A program made the position numbers and the translations under genes. The notes under the pieces were generated by a model. The model ran no database searches, was not told the origin of the DNA, and saw only the letters and a list, made by a program, of their open reading frames with translations. This document shows positions 1 to 4,238 of a stretch of DNA of 10,679 bases, piece by piece. Source of the stretch: SIG607 sp045533195 (GTDB lineage Bacteria; Bacillota; Clostridia; Oscillospirales; Acutalibacteraceae); contig JAZSHI010000013.1 of assembly GCA_045533195.1 (NCBI GenBank), forward strand, positions 1 through 10,679, written 5' to 3'. Positions within the stretch are counted from its first letter, which is position 1. Each line of letters begins with the position of its first letter.

Positions 1-90
1 TGGGAGCCCAAATTTTTTATGATTAAAATTTTCGTCAATAAATCTGTTTCGATACCAACTGCCTTAATTAAAAATTTTCGCACACAAACC

Positions 91-109
91 TATGATTTTA
101 TAAATCATA
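91..109. repeat. short perfect hairpin next to the first direct repeat
   Basis: TATGATTT (91-98) and AAATCATA (102-109) form a perfect 8-bp inverted repeat around a 3-base loop. It lies six bases before direct-repeat copy 1. It has no T-tract, so it is not a terminator; a protein-binding or recombination role is only a guess. Confidence 0.5.
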
Positions 110-115
110 CAAAAA

Positions 116-135
116 GTTAATGTTTTCTTGAAACT
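116..135 (+). repeat. 20-bp direct repeat, copy 1 of 3
   Basis: GTTAATGTTTTCTTGAAACT, identical at 239-258 and 1344-1363. The bases after the repeat (an A-rich run, then a TATTCTCCATATT-like stretch) still resemble copy 2, so the conserved unit may be about 40 bp with a decaying right half. This is a candidate binding or crossover site for the tyrosine recombinase. Confidence 0.8.
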
Positions 136-238
136 CGAAAAAAGTATTCTCCATATTATAAACATCCAAGAATTTGGTACACAGTTTCAACCTGGACCGC
201 TGAAACCTGTGAACAAAAATTTGGGAAATTTCGTGTGC

Positions 239-258
239 GTTAATGTTTTCTTGAAACT
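239..258 (+). repeat. 20-bp direct repeat, copy 2 of 3
   Basis: Exact copy of GTTAATGTTTTCTTGAAACT, 123 bp downstream of copy 1 in the same orientation and about 100 bp upstream of the recombinase start. It is preceded by GTGTGCG, which is inverted relative to CGCACAC at 79-85. Confidence 0.8.
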
Positions 259-301
259 ATGCAAAAACATTATCCACATTTAAGTATCGGAAATTTGTGA
301 T

Positions 302-328
302 GAAGCATTAAGGAACCATAGATGCTTC
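302..328 (+). promoter_or_regulatory. leader hairpin before the tyrosine recombinase
   Basis: GAAGCAT (302-308) pairs perfectly with ATGCTTC (322-328) around a 13-base loop, about 35 bases before the start codon. It would lie in the 5' leader of the recombinase mRNA or in the recombinase-binding region. No T-tract follows, so a terminator is unlikely. Confidence 0.35.
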
Positions 329-364
329 TTATAAAAAACCGAAATCTATGAAAGGAGTAATACT

Positions 365-1342
365 ATGAGTTTAACCCCTGAAGAACAAGAACGAAAAGCC
401 GAGAACCAAAAACGCAATTTGCTTAATCAAACGCTCCCTGTGATTGACAGATCAAATCAAGGAAGTTTCAAAACACGTAGACGCTATAAAGCGGTGATGA
501 ATAGATTCTGTGGGTATTTAGGAGAGAATACCACTTTACAGAATTTTAGAAATGTTGAAGTTAGACACGTGAGAAGTTATGTTGAGCATCTTCAAATCAG
601 CGGTTGTAAGCCCGGATATATACTCACCGAATTATCCGGCATAAAGTGGGTACATCAGCGAATGAACCCTAAAAGAAATTTGCCAAAGAGCAATAAATGT
701 TTCTTTGTTGCCAAGCGCCAATTATATATAAAGGATAAATCTATTCTTTCTCACGAGTTTGATGAGCTTATTAAAGTTGCGCTTGACATGGGCCGTATTG
801 ATGCGGTTATCGAGGCGTATATGGATAGATATTTTGGACTTCGCCACGAGGAGTTTGTAACCCTGCGTGTGCATCAGATTGAGTATGCGCTTAAATACAA
901 ACAATTAAATCTTACCAATACTAAGGGCAGCAGACCGAGAGATATACCCGTTGAAACTAAAATGCAGGAGAACATTTTAAGACGAGTATTGGCATACGCT
1001 CATAAAAACGGTAAATGCTCTATGGACTATGTTATATGCGATAACCATACAAACAGTGTTAAAAAGAAAAGCGAATCCTTGGATAACTGGATGAACAACA
1101 ATAAAAAGAAATTTATGGACCCTGATCGCACCAAGTACAAGAACCCAGGCAAACGACCAAGAGAACAATCAATACATTGGCATAGTCTAAGACATTTGTT
1201 TTATCAAGAAACTAAAGAACGATACAAATCCGAAGGCAGAATGACCGATGCACAAATTGAACGAGAATTATCCGAATCTATGGGACATTCTCGCAATGAT
1301 GTGAACAATACTTATTCAAATGAAATAAAAAGAATCCATTAA
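365..1342 (+). CDS. tyrosine site-specific recombinase (phage-integrase family)
   Basis: A 325-residue DNA breaking-rejoining enzyme expected to cut and join short DNA sites through a 3'-phosphotyrosine link. The N-terminal part (about residues 35-105) looks like a SAM-like core-binding domain. The catalytic domain carries the full residue set: R160 in the GLRHEE motif, K187, H273 and R276 in HSLRH, H308 in MGHSR and the nucleophile Y317 in NTYS. The enzyme therefore looks intact. The ATG at 365 has a good ribosome binding site (AAAGGAG, 7 bases upstream). Three identical 20-bp direct repeats flank the gene, two before it and one starting two bases after the stop codon, and are probably its substrates. 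Spacing of the last boxes is looser than in XerC/D, and the segment around residues 280-300 is extended. It may belong to one of the less-studied integrase subfamilies. Family call sure; element type unknown. Confidence 0.93.
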   Translation: MSLTPEEQERKAENQKRNLLNQTLPVIDRSNQGSFKTRRRYKAVMNRFCGYLGENTTLQNFRNVEVRHVRSYVEHLQISGCKPGYILTELSGIKWVHQRMNPKRNLPKSNKCFFVAKRQLYIKDKSILSHEFDELIKVALDMGRIDAVIEAYMDRYFGLRHEEFVTLRVHQIEYALKYKQLNLTNTKGSRPRDIPVETKMQENILRRVLAYAHKNGKCSMDYVICDNHTNSVKKKSESLDNWMNNNKKKFMDPDRTKYKNPGKRPREQSIHWHSLRHLFYQETKERYKSEGRMTDAQIERELSESMGHSRNDVNNTYSNEIKRIH

Positions 1343-1343
1343 A

Positions 1344-1363
1344 GTTAATGTTTTCTTGAAACT
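1344..1363 (+). repeat. 20-bp direct repeat, copy 3 of 3
   Basis: Exact copy of GTTAATGTTTTCTTGAAACT starting two bases after the recombinase stop codon. With copies 1 and 2 it brackets the whole gene, so recombination between outer copies in this orientation would excise the gene as a circle of about 1.1-1.2 kb. Confidence 0.8.
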
Positions 1364-1390
1364 CAAAATTTATATTCTTATGTTTTAATT

Positions 1391-1536
1391 GCAGATTTTC
1401 GCAGAGGATTAGTCCCTACCTGATTCTCTGAACGGAAATCTGAAATCATAAATCTGATGACGGCAGATTTAAAGTTTAAGCAATAAGCATTAACAAAACT
1501 TATTGCTTATGCGTTTTGGTATAGAGGACAAGACGC
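1391..1536 (+). other. densely folded non-coding segment between the two recombinases
   Basis: Four stems lie in tandem. First, CAGATTT (1392-1398) pairs with AAATCTG (1436-1442) and encloses CAGAG/CTCTG (1402-1406/1426-1430). Second, AAATCTG (1450-1456) pairs with CAGATTT (1464-1470). Third, an 11-bp stem pairs 1477-1487 with 1499-1509. Fourth, GCGTTTTG (1511-1518) pairs with CAAGACGC (1529-1536), with one G-T pair. The two CAGATTT and two AAATCTG heptamers can swap partners, giving mutually exclusive folds. It could be a structured leader RNA controlling the downstream ORF and serine recombinase, or a DNA-level binding array for a recombinase. No known riboswitch consensus was recognised. 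Confidence 0.45.
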
Positions 1537-1589
1537 AAATCATATTTTAATAAAAGAAAAATAGTCGCAAAAGGAAGGAGACGGACTGC

Positions 1590-1757
1590 ATGGTAAAATA
1601 TGTCGCACAGTCTTGGGAGCAGAAAATCGGCAACAAAATCGTGTCGATTACAAATTTAACTCCTCAATTTTCTGTGGACGAAAAAAGAGAAGTAAAACTA
1701 CAAATAGAAGCAAAATTATATGATGTTTTTTGCAAATATATGTCCTGTAAACCTTGA
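1590..1757 (+). CDS. small hypothetical protein upstream of the serine recombinase
   Basis: A 55-codon reading frame starting at an ATG preceded by a clear AAGGAGA ribosome binding site (9-10 bases upstream) and ending with TGA. The product begins MVKYVAQSWEQKIG and ends KYMSCKP. It is charged, contains two cysteines, and shows no signal peptide or membrane segment. It lies 72 bases before the large serine recombinase on the same strand. Small ORFs are common at this place in clostridial serine-recombinase elements, so a role in controlling or directing the recombinase is possible, but I do not recognise a named family. The strong ribosome binding site and position are the main reasons to regard it as a real gene. 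Confidence 0.6.
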   Translation: MVKYVAQSWEQKIGNKIVSITNLTPQFSVDEKREVKLQIEAKLYDVFCKYMSCKP

Positions 1758-1787
1758 AGAAAAAGGGCTGTTATGGTATACTGTATA
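1754..1787 (+). promoter_or_regulatory. probable serine recombinase promoter with palindrome on the -10 box
   Basis: TTGAAG (1754-1759) and TATACT (1777-1782) are 17 bp apart, a good sigma-A-type promoter whose -35 box overlaps the stop codon of the small ORF. The -10 box is half of the palindrome TATAC-T-GTATA (1777-1787), a plausible operator placed where a bound protein would block RNA polymerase. Confidence 0.55.
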
Positions 1788-1801
1788 TGTCAGCAGCTCC
1801 G

Positions 1802-1819
1802 CTTCTTTTTGCGAAGAAG
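1802..1819 (+). promoter_or_regulatory. hairpin that could mask the serine recombinase ribosome binding site
   Basis: CTTCTT (1802-1807) pairs with AAGAAG (1814-1819) around a 6-base loop. The 3' arm runs directly into GGGAG (1819-1823), the ribosome binding site of the serine recombinase. In the folded mRNA the site would be at the edge of the stem, which with the weak TTG start suggests translation is held low. Confidence 0.4.
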
Positions 1820-1829
1820 GGAGTAAAAA

Positions 1830-3338
1830 TTGAATCTTTTTGACGCAATTTATGCAAGACAATCGGTTGACAGGATAGACAGCATATCCGTTGAAAGTCA
1901 AATCGAGTTTTGCAAAAAGGAAGTGACAGGAGAAAGTTATAAAGTTTATACCGACAAGGGTTATAGTGGCAAAAACATAGACCGCCCTGCGTTTCAAGAA
2001 TTGTTACGTGATATTGAGGCAGGCAAAGTAAACCGTGTTATCGTTTACCGCCTTGATCGTATCAGCCGTTCAGTGCTTGATTTTGCTAATTTGATTGAAG
2101 TGTTTCAGAAGTACCGTGTTGATTTCGTCAGCACAATGGAGAAATTCGACACTTCGACTCCAATTGGCAAGGCTATGCTAATGATCGTAATGATTTTCGC
2201 ACAGCTTGAGCGTGAGACCATTCAGCAGCGTGTTATTGATGCCTATTCATCCCGTAGCAAACGTGGTTTTTATATGGGTGGCAGAGTACCGTTCGGATTT
2301 GAATTGGTTGAAACAACCATAGACGGAATACGAACAAAAATGTATAAGCCCATTGAGGAAGAAGCGGAGGTTATTCGATTGATTTTTTCAATGTATTCTA
2401 AGCCTCAAACCTCGTTTGGCGATGTTATGCGTTATTTGGAAGAGCACGGCATACGAAAGCGTGACGGTAAACTCTTTAATAGAAGCCGTTTGCGTGATGT
2501 GGTAATCAACCCTGCGTATGTAAAAGCTGACTATCAGCTTTATGAATTCTTTAAGGCGCAAGGCACAAACATTGTTAATACCCCAAGTGATTTTATCGGT
2601 ATAAACGGAGCGTATCTTTATTCGGGCGACAATCTTAAGCGGAAAACAATATCCTTAGTAGGACACACATTGGTTTTGGCTCCCCACGAGGGGCTCGTCG
2701 ATTCAGCAACATGGATTAAATGCCGTTCTAAGTGTTTAAACAACCAAAGCGTTGCACGGCCTATCAAGGCAAAAGCAACCTGGCTTGCGGGTAAAATTAA
2801 ATGTGCAAACTGCGGATATGCTTTAACCGCTAAGATTTATAAGTGCAAAACTAAGTCCGATAACCGTTATTATCTCTGCACGAACAAATATCACGCCGGC
2901 GGATGTAACTTTGGTTCTTTGGATGCTGATGTTGTTGATGACATTGTGTTTAAAGAAATGCAGAAGAAATTAGCGGAGTTTCAGACACTGTCAAAGAAAA
3001 AGCAGGACGGCTGTAACCTGCAGGTTGTAAAACTTAAAACACGTATAGAAGAGATTGACAAAGAAATATCCTCTTTGCTCGAAAAAATCTCTGCGGCAAA
3101 TGATACGGTAATGCAGTACATAAATAACCGCATTTCTGAACTTGACGCCGAAAAGAAAGAACTTGGTGCCGAGATTGTTTCATTAGAGAGTGACCGCACA
3201 AATGATGTGGGTGAAATCAGCGGATATTTTGAGCATTGGGATGAATTGTCGGTCAGCGACAAAATCACGGTGGTTGACTGCCTGATAGAGCGCATAACCG
3301 CCTCAAAAGAAAGCATTGAAATCAAGTGGAAGATATAA
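1830..3338 (+). CDS. large serine recombinase (TndX/TnpX-type)
   Basis: A 502-residue site-specific recombinase expected to excise and integrate a mobile element through a 5'-phosphoserine link. The resolvase domain (about 1-145) has nucleophile S12 in YARQS and the conserved YRLDRISR block at 73-80. The recombinase domain (about 155-300) follows. A zinc ribbon has C325, C328, C350 and C359. A coiled coil spans roughly 400-457, as in large serine integrases where it controls direction. Length is close to that of TndX-type enzymes, and no domain is missing. The start is TTG at 1830, with AAGGGAG 6-7 bases upstream; the resolvase domain begins there in full. It is probably the mobility gene of an integrative element, but no cargo such as relaxase or resistance genes lies next to it, so the element is either truncated or extends leftward. 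It is not related to the nearby tyrosine recombinase. Confidence 0.95.
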   Translation: MNLFDAIYARQSVDRIDSISVESQIEFCKKEVTGESYKVYTDKGYSGKNIDRPAFQELLRDIEAGKVNRVIVYRLDRISRSVLDFANLIEVFQKYRVDFVSTMEKFDTSTPIGKAMLMIVMIFAQLERETIQQRVIDAYSSRSKRGFYMGGRVPFGFELVETTIDGIRTKMYKPIEEEAEVIRLIFSMYSKPQTSFGDVMRYLEEHGIRKRDGKLFNRSRLRDVVINPAYVKADYQLYEFFKAQGTNIVNTPSDFIGINGAYLYSGDNLKRKTISLVGHTLVLAPHEGLVDSATWIKCRSKCLNNQSVARPIKAKATWLAGKIKCANCGYALTAKIYKCKTKSDNRYYLCTNKYHAGGCNFGSLDADVVDDIVFKEMQKKLAEFQTLSKKKQDGCNLQVVKLKTRIEEIDKEISSLLEKISAANDTVMQYINNRISELDAEKKELGAEIVSLESDRTNDVGEISGYFEHWDELSVSDKITVVDCLIERITASKESIEIKWKI

Positions 3339-3470
3339 AAAATTGACGTCGCAAAAGCATTTCACCATTGTTGTTCTGGTGAAGCGCTCAGACTTACCGC
3401 TGATAAGCTCGACAGCAAAAACTTCTATGCCTGCAATCCAAGTTTCGATAAAAACTGCGGTAAAAAATGA
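3339..3470 (+). other. open in-frame extension after the serine recombinase stop codon
   Basis: The recombinase frame stays open for 43 codons after its TAA (3336-3338), ending at TGA 3468-3470. The hypothetical peptide is cysteine-rich (a CC pair, then single C residues in FYAC and KNC). It has no start codon or ribosome binding site of its own. It may be chance, the remnant of an interrupted gene at an element end, or read-through sequence. The recombinase already looks complete at its stop, so I favour non-coding. Confidence 0.25.
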
Positions 3471-3482
3471 TTTGATTTTTAA

Positions 3483-3518
3483 AATTTCCAAAGGTGCTGT
3501 TTAGTGCCTTTGGAAATT
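3483..3518. repeat. perfect 12-bp inverted repeat
   Basis: AATTTCCAAAGG (3483-3494) and CCTTTGGAAATT (3507-3518) form a perfect stem around a 12-base loop. No T-run follows on the plus strand and only a weak one on the minus strand. It sits between the recombinase and the promoter of the next gene. It could end the recombinase transcript or mark an element boundary. Confidence 0.5.
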
Positions 3519-3523
3519 AAATA

Positions 3524-3552
3524 TTGATATTGCTTTCAAAGTGATATATAAT
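3524..3552 (+). promoter_or_regulatory. sigma-A-type promoter of the PBECR gene
   Basis: TTGATA (3524-3529), 17-bp spacer, TATAAT (3547-3552). Transcription would begin near 3559 and give a leader of about 25 bases before the TTG start at 3583. The small nuclease gene is therefore likely expressed on its own. Confidence 0.7.
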
Positions 3553-3582
3553 AAGTTTATTAACAAAAAGGATGTTTAAATT

Positions 3583-3960
3583 TTGAGTAACAATGATACG
3601 ATATTAGTCGGAAAATTTAACGAAAAATTTAATACTATTTTAAATGTCAACATTAAGCCTAAAAATATCTATCGTTCAAAAGGTTTACCTGCTCATATGA
3701 TTAAGCGTTCACATTTTGACAGTTTGAAATATATAGATTACATTCCTGATATTATTAAAAATCCTGATTATATTGGGATTAATCCCAATGAAAAAAGTGG
3801 AGAAGCAATAGAATTAATAAAAAGGTATAATGACAATATTTTAGTCGGCATAAAACTGGATAAGAAAAATGATTATTTATATGTTTCAACTATGCATAGC
3901 ATAAATGAATCAAAAATTCAAAATCGATTACATAGTGGACGATTGAAAAAATATAAGTAA
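3583..3960 (+). CDS. small PBECR-type (Barnase-EndoU-ColicinE5/D-RelE-like) nuclease domain protein
   Basis: A 125-residue, basic, single-domain protein. The layout resembles the phage-associated PBECR nuclease families, most likely PBECR3: the LVGKFNEKF opening strand, a conserved histidine in MIKRSH (H44), the IPDIIKNPDYIG block at 54-65, an IKLD strand at 90-93, YVSTMH at 100-105 and a basic SKIQNRLHSGR tail at 110-120. Proteins of this superfamily are predicted RNA or DNA cutters, found mostly as domains of phage and mobile-element polyvalent proteins; here the domain stands alone. The start is TTG at 3583, because an in-frame stop lies at 3577-3579 and the next ATG would remove the first third. 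AAAGGA lies about 10 bases upstream. The gene is markedly AT-rich, suggesting recent transfer. No protein partner that could act as an immunity gene is adjacent. Family assigned from memory of the pattern, not by a search. Confidence 0.7.
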   Translation: MSNNDTILVGKFNEKFNTILNVNIKPKNIYRSKGLPAHMIKRSHFDSLKYIDYIPDIIKNPDYIGINPNEKSGEAIELIKRYNDNILVGIKLDKKNDYLYVSTMHSINESKIQNRLHSGRLKKYK

Positions 3961-3983
3961 TGTATTCAAATGTTCGCAAATGC

Positions 3984-4011
3984 TTGACAAAGTTCACAAA
4001 ATGTGTATAAT
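3984..4011 (+). promoter_or_regulatory. near-consensus promoter of the structured small RNA
   Basis: TTGACA (3984-3989), 16-bp spacer, TATAAT (4006-4011). Both boxes are perfect. No coding frame follows; the predicted transcript starts about 4018, ten bases before the closing stem of the RNA. Confidence 0.8.
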
Positions 4012-4017
4012 ATTAAG

Positions 4018-4175
4018 TGTAAAGAACATATTGTTAATGAGGTTATTGAGGTCGGAAAAGGTTCCCGACGCACTTTCTAACCACAGAAAGTACCTGAGAT
4101 GATGGATACACCGCCCATCCTTTAACCTCGCAATATATAAAAAGCGAAACTGTTGTTAGTTTCGCTTTATTTTTG
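4018..4175 (+). ncRNA. uncharacterised structured small RNA, about 155 nt
   Basis: A free-standing RNA gene inferred from promoter, fold and terminator. The closing stem has two parts: ATATTG (4028-4033) with CAATAT (4131-4136), and GAGGTTA (4039-4045) with TAACCTC (4123-4129), separated by a 5/1 internal loop. Inside are three hairpins. The first pairs GTC-GGAA (4051-4057) with TTCC-C-GAC (4062-4069), with one bulged C and an AAGG tetraloop. The second pairs ACTTTCT (4072-4078) with AGAAAGT (4085-4091). The third pairs GATGG (4101-4105) with CCATC (4115-4119). A 10-bp intrinsic terminator hairpin follows at 4141-4168. No ribosome binding site with a useful ORF is present. I compared it from memory with SRP, 6S, tmRNA, T-box and the common riboswitches and found no match. 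Existence is well supported; function unknown. Confidence 0.75.
4141..4175 (+). terminator. intrinsic terminator of the small RNA
   Basis: AAAGCGAAAC (4141-4150) pairs perfectly with GTTTCGCTTT (4159-4168) around an 8-base loop, followed by TATTTTTGTCTTT. This is a textbook plus-strand terminator. Confidence 0.88.
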
Positions 4176-4202
4176 TCTTTAATTGTCAAGGTATAAGATA
4201 AC

Positions 4203-4238
4203 AAAGATGCACGAACCGCTCCGTTCGTGCATCTTTTT
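4203..4238 (-). terminator. terminator of the glycoside hydrolase-like gene, possibly bidirectional
   Basis: AAAGATGCACGAAC (4203-4216) and GTTCGTGCATCTTT (4223-4236) make a perfect 14-bp stem with a 6-base loop. The minus-strand gene's stop codon (4239-4237) touches it, and on that strand it runs into TTTGTTATCTT. On the plus strand it is followed by more T residues, so it could also back up the small-RNA terminator. Confidence 0.85.

Larger units (their letters stand above)
1..364. other. non-coding, repeat-rich region upstream of the tyrosine recombinase
   Basis: I see no credible gene here. The stretch is AT-rich and carries many short repeats. Two copies of a 20-base direct repeat lie at 116-135 and 239-258. 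The 8-mer AGTTTCAA at 183-190 is the exact inverse of the last eight bases of that repeat. CGCACAC (79-85) is inverted as GTGTGCG (233-239), the latter running directly into the second repeat copy. ATTAAAATTTTCG at 22-34 recurs with one extra A at 67-80. ACAGTTTCA (181-189) can pair with TGAAACCTGT (201-210) with one bulged C. Clusters like this beside an integrase gene are typical of recombinase-binding or attachment regions. That role is inferred; no element end or target gene could be identified. Confidence 0.6.

Noticed and set aside
116..1363. Three identical 20-bp repeats considered as a degenerate CRISPR array
   Set aside because: Spacing is irregular (about 100 bp, then about 1.1 kb containing a gene), and no cas genes are present.
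3303..3491. 62-codon minus-strand frame across the end of the serine recombinase
   Set aside because: No ribosome binding site or family resemblance, and it overlaps the recombinase end and the inverted repeat.
1..3960. tRNA gene as integration target of either recombinase
   Set aside because: I found no cloverleaf or TTCGA-type T-loop sequence in a suitable place on either strand.
4018..4175. Small RNA considered as a TwoAYGGAY-motif RNA because of ATGGAT at 4102-4107
   Set aside because: Only one AYGGAY sequence is present and it lies at a stem edge, not in two terminal loops.
4018..4175. Small RNA considered as a riboswitch or T-box leader
   Set aside because: No plus-strand gene follows the terminator for more than 2 kb, and no T-box or riboswitch consensus is seen.
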